A DNA stretch of 42,190 nucleotides from Ruminococcus sp. (GCA_022779485.1 JALFTC010000025.1:1-42190), one strand, 5' to 3'. Shown: positions 31,392 to 40,399, counted from the stretch's first letter. Numbers and translations: made by a program. The notes: generated by a model from the sequence alone, not told the origin.

Positions 31392-32003
31392 TTGAACATA
31401 GTACAGTATTTTTTAGCATTTATACTATATAGCTTTATAGGCTGGATGTACGAAACAGCAATATATACAATTCAGGAAAAGAGGTTTATATCCTCCGGAT
31501 TCTTAAAAGGTCCGTGGTGTCCATTGTATGGTGGAGGAGCAGTCCTTATGGTGTTTTGCTTCTTTGATAGGACAGACAGTATTTTGGTTACATTTTTCGG
31601 CGGTATGGCAGTTGCAACTATCGTTGAATATCTTACTGCAGTTGTTTTGGAAAATGTTTTTCATAAAAAATGGTGGGATTACAGCAACATAAAGTTTAAT
31701 TATAAAAGCAGGATATGCCTTTTAGGCGCAGTTTGCTTTGGCACTCTCTGCCTGTTGCTTTGCAAGGTGATTCACCCTCTGTTTGTTGATTTAATCAGTC
31801 TTGTTCCTCAAAATGTTCAGTTTTGGTTGGCAGTTATTCTTGTTATTGTTTTCGCCGTGGACTGCTTAATGACTATTTTGTTCTTTAGAAAGAACAAGTC
31901 GACCGGTAAGGAAGAAAACTACGAAAATCAGCTTCCTCCACTTGATTTACAAACCCTTTTCGGCAACATTGGGGACAAGATTAGGATTCGGTTTGGTAAG
32001 TGA
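31392..32003 (+). CDS. CmpB-like putative ABC transporter permease-type membrane protein
   Basis: 203 aa from TTG at 31392: AAGGAG lies nine bases upstream, while the ATG at 31383 touches the SD. The N-terminus (YFLAFILYSFIGWMYETAIYTIQEKRFISSGFLKGPWCPLYGGG) is the hallmark of the PF06541 membrane family (ABC_trans_CmpB). Five or six membrane segments follow, then a short charged tail. It is annotated as a permease by family name, but transport has not been shown; no ATPase partner is seen here. Confidence 0.85.
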   Translation: MNIVQYFLAFILYSFIGWMYETAIYTIQEKRFISSGFLKGPWCPLYGGGAVLMVFCFFDRTDSILVTFFGGMAVATIVEYLTAVVLENVFHKKWWDYSNIKFNYKSRICLLGAVCFGTLCLLLCKVIHPLFVDLISLVPQNVQFWLAVILVIVFAVDCLMTILFFRKNKSTGKEENYENQLPPLDLQTLFGNIGDKIRIRFGK

Positions 32004-32042
32004 TAATTCTTTAAGAGAATAATGAATAAATTGGTGTAGTTT

Positions 32043-32624
32043 ATGATAGATTTTATTACAAATATAGATTTCAGTATCCTGTATTGGATTCAAGATAACC
32101 TGAGAAACAGCTTTATGGATTTTGTTATGCCACTGTTTAGCAATTTGCAGGACGGTGGTTTGATTTGGATTTCCATTGCTGTTGTGATGCTTTTCTTTAA
32201 GCGTACAAGATACTGCGGAATTGCAGTTCTTTTGGCTATGGGTATTGACACCCTCATTACCGAGTACGGAATTAAAAATATAGTTTGCCGTGTGCGTCCC
32301 TGTAATTTGGTGGATGATGTTAATATGCTTGTGGAAAAGCCAACCTCCTACAGCTTCCCGTCAAACCATTCAGCCAGTGCCTTTGCCGGTGCAGTTGCGG
32401 TAATGCTTACAATTAAGAAAAAGGCTTGGACTATCCCTGCCTTTGTGTTCTCGGGAATAATATCATTCTCAAGAATGTATGTGTTTGTGCATTTCCCGTC
32501 AGATGTTTTTGCAGGGATTTTGCTTGGCTCCACAATTGCGGTGTTGGTATGCTATCTTATGAAGAAAACAGGTTTTAAAGCGTTGTTAGAACGAAAAAAT
32601 ATAATAGAAAAGGATGTGCCATAG
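32043..32624 (+). CDS. PAP2-family membrane phosphatase
   Basis: 193 aa, six membrane segments. The three PAP2 motifs are present: KNIVCRVRP (K-x6-RP form), SFPSNHSASA (P-SNH) and SRMYVFVHFPSDVFAG (SR-x5-H-x3-D). This family dephosphorylates lipid phosphates, including undecaprenyl pyrophosphate. The active site faces the outside. Its stop adjoins the TTG of the next gene, a tight operon link. Recycling of the cell-wall carrier lipid is a likely role, by analogy. Confidence 0.92.
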   Translation: MIDFITNIDFSILYWIQDNLRNSFMDFVMPLFSNLQDGGLIWISIAVVMLFFKRTRYCGIAVLLAMGIDTLITEYGIKNIVCRVRPCNLVDDVNMLVEKPTSYSFPSNHSASAFAGAVAVMLTIKKKAWTIPAFVFSGIISFSRMYVFVHFPSDVFAGILLGSTIAVLVCYLMKKTGFKALLERKNIIEKDVP

Positions 32625-33290
32625 TTGAAACGGCTGACAATTAGTAATCTGTATAACCTTGACAGAACAATAGCAAAAGAACTCCTGGAAGGGTTAACAT
32701 ATCCTTGGGAGGCTCTGCCACTTATAGGTGACTTTATTATAAAGAAGGGCAATACCCTTGACCCTGAAATTTATGAAAAAAGGGGAGAGAACATTTGGAT
32801 TGCAAAGTCTGCAAAGGTGTTTGACTCTGTTTACCTGAATGGTCCCTTGATTATTGACGAGAATGCCGAAGTGCGTCAATGTGCCTTTATAAGAGGTAAT
32901 GCAATTATCGGCAAGGGTGCAACTGTGGGCAATTCCACAGAGCTTAAAAATTCTATCCTGTTTGATGAGGTGCAAACTCCTCACTTCAACTACATAGGTG
33001 ACAGTATTTTGGGTTATAAGTCCCACACAGGCGCAGGTGCAATTACCTCTAATTTAAAAAGCGATAAAAGCCTTGTTACAGTTTTGCTTGACGGTGAAAA
33101 GGTGGAAACAGGCGTTAAGAAGTTCGGTGCTATGCTTGGCGACAATGTTGAGGTTGGATGCAACTCCGTACTTAACCCCGGAACTGTAATCGGCAAAAAC
33201 ACCAATGTGTATCCTCTTTCTTTTGTAAGAGGATATGTAGCTGAAAATTCAATCTATAAAAGACTTGGCGAGATTGCCGAGAAAATATGA
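32625..33290 (+). CDS. Left-handed beta-helix (hexapeptide-repeat) transferase-like protein
   Basis: 221 aa starting at TTG immediately after the PAP2 stop, with AAAAGGA ten bases upstream. Hexapeptide repeats occupy about residues 55-200 (IWIAKSAKVFDSVYLNGPLIIDENAEV, AIIGKGATVGNSTEL, GDNVEVGCNSVLNPGTVIGKN). They resemble the C-terminal acyltransferase half of GlmU-type proteins; there is no nucleotidyltransferase domain. The SHTGAGAITSNLKSD segment resembles the GlmU substrate loop. It probably acetylates a sugar nucleotide or similar molecule; the exact substrate cannot be stated. Confidence 0.87.
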   Translation: MKRLTISNLYNLDRTIAKELLEGLTYPWEALPLIGDFIIKKGNTLDPEIYEKRGENIWIAKSAKVFDSVYLNGPLIIDENAEVRQCAFIRGNAIIGKGATVGNSTELKNSILFDEVQTPHFNYIGDSILGYKSHTGAGAITSNLKSDKSLVTVLLDGEKVETGVKKFGAMLGDNVEVGCNSVLNPGTVIGKNTNVYPLSFVRGYVAENSIYKRLGEIAEKI

Positions 33291-33296
33291 CGGAAA

Positions 33297-33326
33297 AAAG
33301 CTCTGGGTATTGTACCTCAGAGCTTT
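33297..33326. terminator. Bidirectional terminator between convergent genes
   Basis: AAAGCTCTG pairs with CAGAGCTTT (9 bp) around 12 bases, with an A-run before it on the plus strand. It sits between the beta-helix gene and the convergent cobA-like gene. Confidence 0.75.
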
Positions 33327-33364
33327 CATTGATTTTGTATTGCATTTTAATTTGAGTTTATGCT

Positions 33365-33880
33365 TTAATATTCAATGCCTTTTCGGGCAGTGATGCCCTT
33401 GTCAAATGGGTGTGCAATCTTTTTCATTTCTGTTGCATAGTCGGCAAATGAAAGTATTTTTTCGCTTGGGTTATGACCTGTAAGCACAACTTCAATGTTC
33501 TTTGGCAGATTTGCAAGGAAATCAAAAAGCTCACTTTCCGACAGCATACCGTTTTCTATTGCACAGAAAATTTCGTCAAATACCACCATATCGTAATTGC
33601 CACGGAGAACACGAACAATGCAAGAGTCAAAGGTGTTGCGACAGTGTTGCTTGCAATTAAGCTTTTCTTCATCTGACATAAATTTTACAAACTTGACCTT
33701 ATCGGGACAGGGCAAAAGCTCAATGGCGGGTATCAGCCTAAGTGAATTCCTTTCTCCGGACTCCTCGCTTTTCAGAAACTGGGCAAACAAAACCTTTCTG
33801 TTTGAACCGGCAGCCCTCATAGCCACGCCAATAGCAGCGGTGGTTTTTCCCTTGCCGTTTCCGTAATAAATGTGTAACAT
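33365..33880 (-). CDS. cobA: Corrinoid adenosyltransferase (CobA/BtuR type)
   Basis: 171 aa from the ATG at 33880 (SD AAGGACGG); a longer frame has no SD. MLHIYYGNGKGKTTAAIG carries the P-loop (residues 7-14), and VVFDEIFCAIENGML and VVLTGHNPSEKIL are CobA blocks. It transfers adenosyl from ATP to cob(I)alamin or cob(I)yrinate diamide, making the active coenzyme. No other cobalamin genes and no cobalamin riboswitch are seen next to it, so it may serve salvage. Confidence 0.93.
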   Translation of the reverse strand: MLHIYYGNGKGKTTAAIGVAMRAAGSNRKVLFAQFLKSEESGERNSLRLIPAIELLPCPDKVKFVKFMSDEEKLNCKQHCRNTFDSCIVRVLRGNYDMVVFDEIFCAIENGMLSESELFDFLANLPKNIEVVLTGHNPSEKILSFADYATEMKKIAHPFDKGITARKGIEY

Positions 33881-33948
33881 AAAATGCACCGTCCTTAACA
33901 TTTCCTCTACATTATTATAATATAACTCTTTAAAAAAATATTCAAGTG

Positions 33949-33957
33949 TGATATAAT
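33949..33957 (+). promoter_or_regulatory. Extended -10 promoter of the 37-aa membrane peptide
   Basis: TGATATAAT (TG at 33949-33950, TATAAT at 33952-33957), 46 bases before the start codon. It faces away from cobA. Confidence 0.6.
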
Positions 33958-34002
33958 TATTTTGATATATTTTCAGGCAAAAAACACTTTGGAGGTGATT
34001 AT

Positions 34003-34116
34003 ATGAATTACCAGCAAAAGAGAAAGAGAAAAATGATGATTGTCAGGGTTGTTGCAATTATTTGCGCAGTGCTTATTATAGGCTCTGTTTTGACAGCTGC
34101 CCTGTTTACAATGTAG
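34003..34116 (+). CDS. 37-aa single-pass membrane peptide (Prli42-like candidate)
   Basis: Begins MNYQQKRKRKMMIVR, very basic, followed by one hydrophobic segment (VVAIICAVLIIGSVLTAALFTM) that ends the protein. The SD GGAGGTGAT is strong and spaced correctly, so translation is credible. Length, basic N-terminus and terminal hydrophobic stretch resemble the stressosome-associated Prli42 peptides of Firmicutes, but this size of peptide gives little evidence. It is alone between cobA and the ribosomal promoter. Confidence 0.65.
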   Translation: MNYQQKRKRKMMIVRVVAIICAVLIIGSVLTAALFTM

Positions 34117-34260
34117 TATTTATGCCGTTTTCGGGGAAAATACCCCAGATTTCCTGAAAATCAGTTGACTAAAAATAAAAACACATTCTTATTGTGCAAC
34201 TTTAACAAATTTTTTCAAAAAAATTCTAACAATTTCTCTAACGATATATTTTGAAATAAC

Positions 34261-34289
34261 TTGTAAAATAACGCCCTATATAGTATAAT
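34261..34289 (+). promoter_or_regulatory. Promoter of the S10 ribosomal operon
   Basis: TTGTAA (34261-34266), exactly 17 bases, then perfect TATAAT (34284-34289). It is a strong housekeeping promoter, placed about 275 bases before rpsJ. Confidence 0.88.
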
Positions 34290-34295
34290 ATTCCT

Positions 34296-34565
34296 TGCGT
34301 GACTGCGATAGATATGCGAAGAAGCGGGAGGTTGCGGCTGAAAGATGCCGGTTTTTCCGTGGAGTATGTCCGATTTTAAACCGGGCGATTAAGTTAAGAT
34401 TTTTGAGCAATGTCCCTTTGGGATAATTATGCTCGTCTGCGCTTTACACTGTCCGAATGAATACAAATTCATCCGGTTTTTTTAATGCAGGGGTGCGAAA
34501 CACCCGGAAGCGTTATCAGTTTAAAGCACGCCCGCCAACTCAATACAAATTAAGGAGGCGTTATT
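34296..34565 (+). ncRNA. Structured 5' leader of the S10 operon
   Basis: About 270 untranslated bases containing several stems: GCCGGTTTT with AAACCGGGC at about 34349-34386; GAGCA-GTCCC with GGGAT-TGCTC (34405-34434, closing a TTT loop); a terminator at 34453-34483; and GGGTG-CGAAA-CACCC (34491-34505). The combination of long leader and internal terminator is that of an r-protein autoregulatory element, with L4 or S10 as possible effectors by analogy with other bacteria. I cannot assign it to a named RNA family. Confidence 0.65.
34453..34483 (+). terminator. Attenuator-like terminator within the S10 leader
   Basis: CCGAATGAAT pairs with ATTCATCCGG (one mismatch) around four bases, followed by seven T (34477-34483), about 80 bases before rpsJ. 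Being inside the transcribed leader of an essential operon, it must be read through, so regulated termination is likely. Confidence 0.75.
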
Positions 34566-34877
34566 ATGGCAGTCAAGGAAAAAATTCGTATAAGACTCAA
34601 GGGTTACGATCATCAGCTTGTTGACCAATCTGCTGAGAAAATCGTAGCAACAGCCAAGAGAACAGGGGCAAGGGTTTCAGGTCCTGTGCCACTTCCAACT
34701 CAGAAGCAGGTTGTTACAATTCTTCGTGCTGTTCACAAGTACAAGGACAGCCGTGAGCAGTTTGAGATGAGAACTCACAAGAGACTTATCGATATTTTAA
34801 GACCATCTAACAAGACGGTCGAAGCTCTTATGAGCCTTGAGCTCCCTGCAGGCGTTGAAATCGAAATCAAATTATAG
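34566..34877 (+). CDS. rpsJ: 30S ribosomal protein S10
   Basis: 103 aa, full length. [23 protein letters not shown] and [15 protein letters not shown] are conserved S10 blocks, and THKRLIDI marks the loop that contacts 16S rRNA. S10 also acts as NusE in antitermination complexes. First gene of the operon, SD AAGGAGG. Confidence 0.98.
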   Translation: MAVKEKIRIRLKGYDHQLVDQSAEKIVATAKRTGARVSGPVPLPTQKQVVTILRAVHKYKDSREQFEMRTHKRLIDILRPSNKTVEALMSLELPAGVEIEIKL

Positions 34878-34904
34878 TTTCGTTCAACCTACCGGTAGAC
34901 AGGG

Positions 34905-34923
34905 TCAATGTCGGGAAACCGAC
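34905..34923 (+). other. GNRA-capped hairpin between rpsJ and rplC
   Basis: GTCGG (34910-34914), GAAA, CCGAC (34919-34923) forms a five-pair stem with a GAAA tetraloop in the 72-base rpsJ-rplC gap, just after the palindrome CTACCGGTAG. It may be a protein-binding or processing site; its role is not known. Confidence 0.5.
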
Positions 34924-34949
34924 CAATAACCTAAAAGGAGGAAAAAGTA

Positions 34950-35582
34950 ATGCAAAAGGCATTAATCGGAAAGAAAGTCGGTATGACTCAGATTTTCGAC
35001 GAAAAGGGACATTTCGTTCCTGTAACTGTTGTTGAAGCAGGTCCATGCGTTGTTTCAATGAAAAAGACAGTTGACAGTGATGGCTACGCAGCAGTTCAGA
35101 TGGGCTACGGCGATATGAAGCCACACAAGGTAAACAAGCCTATGAAAGGTCATTTTGACAAGGCTGATGTTGCTCCAAAGAGAGTTCTTAAGGAATTCAG
35201 ATTTGAAGACACAGACGCTTACAATGTAGGCGACATCATCAAAGCAGATGTATTTGAAGCTGGTAATAAGGTTGACGTTACCGGTAAGAGCAAAGGTAAA
35301 GGCTTTGCAGGCGTTATCAAGCGCTGGAATTTCCAAAGACTTAAGGAAACCCACGGTTCAGGTCCTTGCGTTCGTGACGGTGGTTCCATGGGTTGCTGTT
35401 CATCCCCTTCCCGTGTATTTAAGGGCAAGAAGATGGCAGGTCACTTAGGTGCTGAAAAGGTTACAGTTCAGAATCTTGAAATTGTAAAGGTTGACGCAGA
35501 AAACAACCTCGTTGCTATCAAGGGCGCAATTCCGGGTCCTAACAACGGCATCGTTGTAATTAAAGATTCTGTAAAGGCTTAA
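34950..35582 (+). CDS. rplC: 50S ribosomal protein L3
   Basis: 210 aa. [18 protein letters not shown] is the L3 start. [14 protein letters not shown] and [16 protein letters not shown] are the extension and loop reaching the peptidyl transferase centre, with the Gln methylation area altered to [11 protein letters not shown]3 is an early assembly protein of the large subunit. SD AAGGAGG. Confidence 0.98.
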   Translation: MQKALIGKKVGMTQIFDEKGHFVPVTVVEAGPCVVSMKKTVDSDGYAAVQMGYGDMKPHKVNKPMKGHFDKADVAPKRVLKEFRFEDTDAYNVGDIIKADVFEAGNKVDVTGKSKGKGFAGVIKRWNFQRLKETHGSGPCVRDGGSMGCCSSPSRVFKGKKMAGHLGAEKVTVQNLEIVKVDAENNLVAIKGAIPGPNNGIVVIKDSVKA

Positions 35583-35598
35583 GAAAGGGGGACTACAA

Positions 35599-36222
35599 AT
35601 GCCAAGTATTAACGTTGTTGATATGAAGGGTTCAAAGGCAAAGACAATCGACCTTAAGGACGAGATTTTCGCTATTGAGCCAAACGAAGCAGTAATGCAC
35701 CAGATGGTAGTTCTCTATCTTGCTAATCAGCGTCAGGGTACACAGAGCGCTTTAACCCGTGCAGAGGTATCCGGTGGCGGTAGAAAGCCTTGGAGACAGA
35801 AGGGAACAGGTCGTGCAAGACAGGGTTCAACAAGATCCCCACAGTGGACACACGGCGGTATCGTATTTGCTCCAAAGCCAAGAGACTACGGCTTCAGTGT
35901 AAATAAGAAGGTAAAGAGACTTGCTATGAAGTCAGCTTTATCAACAAAGGTTGCGTCCGATGAGCTTATCGTTGTTGATAAGATTGTTTGTGACGACTAC
36001 AAGACAAAGACTATGGTTGAGATGCTTAACGCTATCGACTCTAAGAAGAAGACACTTATCGTTCTTCCTGAGGTTGACAGCAAGGTTATCAAGTCAGCTA
36101 ACAACATCCCTGGTGTTAAGACTTGTCAGTATAACGAAATCAATGTTTATGATATTCTCAATGCAGACAAGCTCGTAATTGCTGAGGAAGCTATTGCTAA
36201 GATTGAGGAGGTGTACGCATGA
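35599..36222 (+). CDS. rplD: 50S ribosomal protein L4
   Basis: 207 aa. GGGRKPWRQKGTGRARQGSTRSPQW is the extended loop lining the exit tunnel, where macrolide resistance mutations occur. The globular domain follows. L4 is a known autoregulator of the S10 operon in other bacteria. Its stop overlaps the rplW start (ATGA). Confidence 0.98.
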   Translation: MPSINVVDMKGSKAKTIDLKDEIFAIEPNEAVMHQMVVLYLANQRQGTQSALTRAEVSGGGRKPWRQKGTGRARQGSTRSPQWTHGGIVFAPKPRDYGFSVNKKVKRLAMKSALSTKVASDELIVVDKIVCDDYKTKTMVEMLNAIDSKKKTLIVLPEVDSKVIKSANNIPGVKTCQYNEINVYDILNADKLVIAEEAIAKIEEVYA

Positions 36223-36509
36223 TTGCACATGACATTATAATCCGCCCTGTTATTACTGAAAAGTCAATGCTGGGTATTGCAGATAAGAAGTACACCTTTG
36301 AAGTTGCTAAGACAGCTACAAAGATTGACATCGCAAATGCTGTTGAAGAGGCTTTCAAGGTAAAGGTAGCAAAGGTTAACACAGTTAATGTTCGTGGCCG
36401 TCTTAAAAGACAGGGCAGAACACAGGGTTACACAAAGTGCTGGAAAAAAGCTGTTGTTACACTTACAGAGGACAGCAAGAGCATCGAATTTTTTGAAGGC
36501 ATGATGTAA
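36219..36509 (+). CDS. rplW: 50S ribosomal protein L23
   Basis: 96 aa. IIRPVITEKSM and KYTFEVAKTATKIDIANAVEEAF are the L23 signature, with a beta-hairpin loop (VRGRLKRQGRT). L23 sits at the tunnel exit, docking SRP and trigger factor. Translationally coupled to rplD by a four-base overlap. The next gap (95 bases) is longer than others in the operon. Confidence 0.98.
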   Translation: MIAHDIIIRPVITEKSMLGIADKKYTFEVAKTATKIDIANAVEEAFKVKVAKVNTVNVRGRLKRQGRTQGYTKCWKKAVVTLTEDSKSIEFFEGMM

Positions 36510-36604
36510 GCCTAAATATTACAAATTCTATACTAATATAATAGGCAGAATGTATGGGGTTCACCATAAGCCCCGCAAAGCCATCATGAGGAGAGTGAAA
36601 TCAA

Positions 36605-37438
36605 ATGGCCATTAAGGTATATAAGCCGACCACAAACGCTCGTCGTAATATGTCGGTTACTGATTACTCATCTCTTTCAAAGGTAGCACCTGAAAAGAGC
36701 TTGCTCCAGCCAATCAAGAAGAACGCTGGTCGTAACTCTTATGGTAGAATCACTGTTCGTCACAGAGGCGGCGGTAACCGTAGAAAGTACAGAGTAATTG
36801 ATTTTAAGAGACAGAAGTTTGACATTCCTGCAACAGTTAAGACACTTGAATATGATCCTAACCGTTCAGCATTTATCGCTTTAATTCAGTACGAAGACGG
36901 CGAGAAGTCATACATCATTGCACCACAGGGTCTCAAGGTTGGTGACACAGTTGTTGCCGGTCCAAGTGCAGATATCAAGCCTGGTAACGCATTGCCACTT
37001 AACGCAATTCCAACAGGTACATTCATCCACAATATTGAACTTTATCCTGGCAGAGGTGCTCAGCTTGCTCGTTCAGCGGGTAATATGGCACAGCTCATGG
37101 CTAAAGAAAACGGAATGGCTCTTCTAAGACTACCATCCGGCGAGCTTAGAAATGTTCCTGACGGCTGTATGGCTACAATCGGTGTTGTAGGCAATGCAGA
37201 CCACGAGAATGTTAAAATCGGTAAGGCTGGTAGAAAGAGAAATATGGGCTGGAGACCAACTGTAAGAGGTTCTGTAATGAACCCGAACGACCACCCACAC
37301 GGTGGTGGTGAAGGTAAGTCCCCTGTAGGTCGTCCCGGACCATGCACACCTTGGGGTAAGCCTGCACTTGGTTACAAGACTCGTAAGCATCACAAAGCTT
37401 CTGACAAGTTGATTGTAAGAAGAAGAAACGGTAAGTAA
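36605..37438 (+). CDS. rplB: 50S ribosomal protein L2
   Basis: 277 aa, normal length. [34 protein letters not shown], and [18 protein letters not shown] with the conserved histidine needed for peptidyl transfer. The preceding 95-base gap contains TATAAT at 36537-36542 and GGGG/CCCC bases that could pair, so an internal promoter or a regulatory structure is possible but not strong. Confidence 0.98.
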   Translation: MAIKVYKPTTNARRNMSVTDYSSLSKVAPEKSLLQPIKKNAGRNSYGRITVRHRGGGNRRKYRVIDFKRQKFDIPATVKTLEYDPNRSAFIALIQYEDGEKSYIIAPQGLKVGDTVVAGPSADIKPGNALPLNAIPTGTFIHNIELYPGRGAQLARSAGNMAQLMAKENGMALLRLPSGELRNVPDGCMATIGVVGNADHENVKIGKAGRKRNMGWRPTVRGSVMNPNDHPHGGGEGKSPVGRPGPCTPWGKPALGYKTRKHHKASDKLIVRRRNGK

Positions 37439-37459
37439 GACGGAAGGAGCTAATTTAAT

Positions 37460-37732
37460 ATGAGTAGAAGTACTAAAAAAGGCCCTTTTGTCCAGCCTAA
37501 GCTGCTCGAAAGAGTCATTGATATGAACGAAAAGGGAGAAAAGAGAATTCTTAAGACTTGGTCAAGAAGCTCAACAATCTTCCCTGAATTTGTAGGTCAC
37601 ACATTTGCTGTCCATGACGGACGCAAGCATGTTCCGGTATATGTAACTGAAGATATGGTTGGTCACAAGCTCGGCGAGTTTGCACCAACAAGAACCTTCA
37701 GAGGTCACGCCGGTAGTAAGACATCAAGATAA
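37460..37732 (+). CDS. rpsS: 30S ribosomal protein S19
   Basis: 90 aa. [18 protein letters not shown] and the [20 protein letters not shown] block are the S19 pattern. It lies in the head of the small subunit near S13 and the A-site finger. SD GGAAGGAG. 18 bases from rplV. Confidence 0.98.
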   Translation: MSRSTKKGPFVQPKLLERVIDMNEKGEKRILKTWSRSSTIFPEFVGHTFAVHDGRKHVPVYVTEDMVGHKLGEFAPTRTFRGHAGSKTSR

Positions 37733-37750
37733 GCGGAAGGAGTAAGCAAG

Positions 37751-38086
37751 ATGGAAGCAAAAGCATATGCAAAATATGTCCGCATTTCACCTCGTAAGGT
37801 TTCTGTTGTTTTAAACCTTATCCGTGGTAAGGATGTAAAACTTGCAAAGGCTATTCTCGAGCATACCCCTAAGGCCGCTTGTGAGCCACTTCTTAAGTTG
37901 CTCAAGTCAGCAGTAGCAAATGCTGAGAATAACCACAGTATGGATACATCTGCACTTTATGTAGCAGAATGTTCAGTTTCCCAGGGCCCAATTCTTAAGA
38001 GAATTAGACCAAAAGATCATGGCAGAGCATTCAGAATTGATAAGAAGACATCTCATATCACTCTGGTGCTTAAAGAGAAAGAATAA
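37751..38086 (+). CDS. rplV: 50S ribosomal protein L22
   Basis: 111 aa. [22 protein letters not shown] starts the protein, and the tip loop [18 protein letters not shown] projects into the exit tunnel. It binds 23S rRNA domains and sets the macrolide-binding constriction with L4. SD GGAAGGAG. Confidence 0.98.
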   Translation: MEAKAYAKYVRISPRKVSVVLNLIRGKDVKLAKAILEHTPKAACEPLLKLLKSAVANAENNHSMDTSALYVAECSVSQGPILKRIRPKDHGRAFRIDKKTSHITLVLKEKE

Positions 38087-38101
38087 AGGAGGTTTGTAGC
38101 T

Positions 38102-38782
38102 ATGGGACAGAAAGTTAATCCACACGGTTTGCGTGTAGGCGTAATTAAAGACTGGGACTCAAGATGGTTTACCAGCAAAAAAGATTTCGGCGATACTCTT
38201 GTTGAAGACTACAACCTTCGTAAGGTATTAAAGAAACAGCTTTACAGCGCCGGTATCTCCAAGATTGAAATCGAGAGAGACGGCAAGAGAGTAAGACTTC
38301 ACATCCACTGCGCAAAGCCAGGTATGATTATCGGTAAGGGCGGCAGCGAGATTGAAAAGTTAAGACTTCAGTGCGAGAAGTTCCTTAACAAGCCTGTAAA
38401 CATCAACATTGTTGAGATTAAGCATCCTGATGTTGACGCACAGCTTGTTGCAGAGAACATTGCACTTCAGCTTGAAAAGAGAATTTCATTCCGTCGTGCT
38501 ATGAAGCAGGCTATCGGAAGATCAATGAAGTTTGGTGCCAAGGGTATCAAGACAATGTGTTCCGGCAGACTCGGCGGTGCAGAAATTGCTCGTAGCGAGC
38601 AGTACCACGAAGGTACTATTCCACTTCAGACACTCAGAGCTGACATTGACTATGGCTTTGCTGAGGCAAACACAACATACGGTAAAATCGGTGTTAAGGT
38701 TTGGATTTACAAGGGCGAGGTTATCGGTAATGTTCAAAAGCGTCCTGAGCGTCCAGCTCGTAAAGAAGGAGGCAAGAAGTAA
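38102..38782 (+). CDS. rpsC: 30S ribosomal protein S3
   Basis: 226 aa. [19 protein letters not shown] starts it. The KH domain is marked by [12 protein letters not shown], and the C-terminal domain by [34 protein letters not shown]3 helps unwind mRNA at the entry channel. Its stop overlaps the rplP ATG (TAATG). Confidence 0.98.
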   Translation: MGQKVNPHGLRVGVIKDWDSRWFTSKKDFGDTLVEDYNLRKVLKKQLYSAGISKIEIERDGKRVRLHIHCAKPGMIIGKGGSEIEKLRLQCEKFLNKPVNINIVEIKHPDVDAQLVAENIALQLEKRISFRRAMKQAIGRSMKFGAKGIKTMCSGRLGGAEIARSEQYHEGTIPLQTLRADIDYGFAEANTTYGKIGVKVWIYKGEVIGNVQKRPERPARKEGGKK

Positions 38783-39198
38783 TGTTATTACCTAAGAGAG
38801 TAAAGTACAGAAGAGTACACAGAGGCCGTATGACAGGTAAGGCTTACCGTGGTAATAAGGTTACTTACGGTGATTTTGGCCTCCAGGCTCTTGAGCCATC
38901 ATGGATTACATCTAACCAAATCGAAGCAGCCCGTGTTGCCATGACTCGTTACTGCAAGCGTTTTGGTAAGGTTTGGATTAAGATTTTCCCAGATAAGCCG
39001 GTTACAGCAAGACCTGCTGAAACTCGAATGGGTAAAGGTAAAGGTGCTCCTGAATATTGGGTAGCAGTAGTTAAGCCGGGCAGAGTTATGTTCGAGCTTG
39101 GCGGTGTTGATGAAGCAACAGCTCGTGAGGCTATGCGTCTTGCAGCTAACAAGCTTCCTGTTAAGTGTAAGTTTGTAAAGAAGGAGGTTGAACAGTAA
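38782..39198 (+). CDS. rplP: 50S ribosomal protein L16
   Basis: 138 aa. [22 protein letters not shown] and [22 protein letters not shown] are the L16 blocks contacting the A-site tRNA. Overlaps both neighbours by one base (TAATG), consistent with coupled synthesis. Confidence 0.98.
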   Translation: MLLPKRVKYRRVHRGRMTGKAYRGNKVTYGDFGLQALEPSWITSNQIEAARVAMTRYCKRFGKVWIKIFPDKPVTARPAETRMGKGKGAPEYWVAVVKPGRVMFELGGVDEATAREAMRLAANKLPVKCKFVKKEVEQ

Positions 39199-39395
39199 TG
39201 ACAGCACAGGAAATCAGAGAGCTTTCTGCTGAAGAAATGCAGAGCAAGCTTAAGGACCTTAAGGAAGAACTTTTCAACCTTCGTTTCCAGCTTGCAATCA
39301 ACCAGTTAGAAAATCCAACAAGAATTAAGGCAGTCAAGAAAGACATTGCAAGAATTTCAACTATTCTTCGTGAAAACGAATTAGCTGAAGCATAA
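39198..39395 (+). CDS. rpmC: 50S ribosomal protein L29
   Basis: 65 aa, two long helices: ALSAEEMQ-like start ([24 protein letters not shown]) and [13 protein letters not shown]. It packs near the exit tunnel with L23. The start overlaps the rplP stop. Confidence 0.97.
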   Translation: MTAQEIRELSAEEMQSKLKDLKEELFNLRFQLAINQLENPTRIKAVKKDIARISTILRENELAEA

Positions 39396-39407
39396 GGAGG
39401 GTACAAC

Positions 39408-39665
39408 ATGAGCGATAGAAATTACAGAAAGACTGCTGTCGGTAGGGTTGTATCTGACAAGATGGACAAAACCATCGTAGTTGCAATCGAAGACAGCGTT
39501 AAGCACAAACTTTATAACAAGGTTGTTAAGAGAACTGTTCGCTATAAGGCACATGATGAAAACAACACAGCAGGTGTAGGCGACAGAGTAAAGATTATGG
39601 AAACTCGTCCACTCTCTAAGGATAAGAGATGGAGACTTGTCGAGATTATTGAGAAAGCTAAGTAA
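39408..39665 (+). CDS. rpsQ: 30S ribosomal protein S17
   Basis: 85 aa OB-fold protein. [22 protein letters not shown] and [17 protein letters not shown] match S17, a primary binder of 16S rRNA. SD AAGGAGG. Separated from rplN by 29 bases. Confidence 0.98.
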   Translation: MSDRNYRKTAVGRVVSDKMDKTIVVAIEDSVKHKLYNKVVKRTVRYKAHDENNTAGVGDRVKIMETRPLSKDKRWRLVEIIEKAK

Positions 39666-39694
39666 TTTAGCTTGAGAAAAAGGAGGAACACACT

Positions 39695-40063
39695 GTGATT
39701 CAACAGCAGACTTATCTCAAGGTAGCCGACAATACCGGTGCTAAAGAACTTATGTGCATTCGTGTTCTCGGCGGTACTAAGAGAAGATATGCCAACATTG
39801 GCGATGTTGTAGTTGCTTCTGTTAAGAAAGCAACACCAGGCGGCGTTGTAAAGAAGGGCGATGTTGTTCGTGCAGTTATCGTACGCTCAGCAAAGGGCGT
39901 TCGTCGTGACGACGGAACATATATCCGCTTTGATGAAAACGCAGCAGTTATTATTAAAGACGACAAGAGTCCAAGAGGAACTCGTATTTTCGGACCAGTA
40001 GCTCGTGAACTTCGTGAAAAAGACTTCACAAAGATTCTTTCACTTGCTCCTGAAGTACTTTAA
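39695..40063 (+). CDS. rplN: 50S ribosomal protein L14
   Basis: 122 aa from GTG after [27 protein letters not shown] and [24 protein letters not shown] are the L14 signature. It forms bridge B8 and binds RsfS. First gene of what is the spc operon in other bacteria; no separate promoter is obvious here. Confidence 0.98.
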   Translation: MIQQQTYLKVADNTGAKELMCIRVLGGTKRRYANIGDVVVASVKKATPGGVVKKGDVVRAVIVRSAKGVRRDDGTYIRFDENAAVIIKDDKSPRGTRIFGPVARELREKDFTKILSLAPEVL

Positions 40064-40078
40064 TTGGAGGTGTCAGTT

Positions 40079-40399
40079 ATGAATAACAAAGTTCATGTAA
40101 AAACAGGTGACACCGTTGTAGTAATTAGCGGTAAGGACAAGGGCAAGAAGGGTACTGTTCTTGCAGTTTCACCAAAGGAAGGCAAAGTTATTGTTGAGAA
40201 AATCAATATGGTTTCAAAGCATGTTAAGCCAAGAAAAATGGGTGAACAGGGCGGTATCATTAAGGCTGAGGGTGCTATGTACGCTTCCAAGGTTCAGATT
40301 GTTTGTCCAAGATGTAAGAAGCCAACAAGAGTTGCTCACAACATCAACTCTGACGGTACTAAGGATCGCATTTGCGCTAAATGTAAAGAACAGATTTAA
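40079..40399 (+). CDS. rplX: 50S ribosomal protein L24
   Basis: 106 aa from the ATG at 40079; a TTG 15 bases earlier overlaps the [29 protein letters not shown] is the KOW motif. The C-terminus has two CxxC pairs ([16 protein letters not shown]) that may bind zinc. L24 starts large-subunit assembly. Confidence 0.97.
   Translation: MNNKVHVKTGDTVVVISGKDKGKKGTVLAVSPKEGKVIVEKINMVSKHVKPRKMGEQGGIIKAEGAMYASKVQIVCPRCKKPTRVAHNINSDGTKDRICAKCKEQI

Noticed and set aside
33881..34002. Cobalamin riboswitch upstream of cobA
   Set aside because: The region is short and AT-rich, and lacks the conserved B12-box.
34296..34565. T-box or known metabolite riboswitch in the S10 leader
   Set aside because: No T-box consensus, specifier loop or recognised aptamer motif is visible; r-protein control is the simpler idea.
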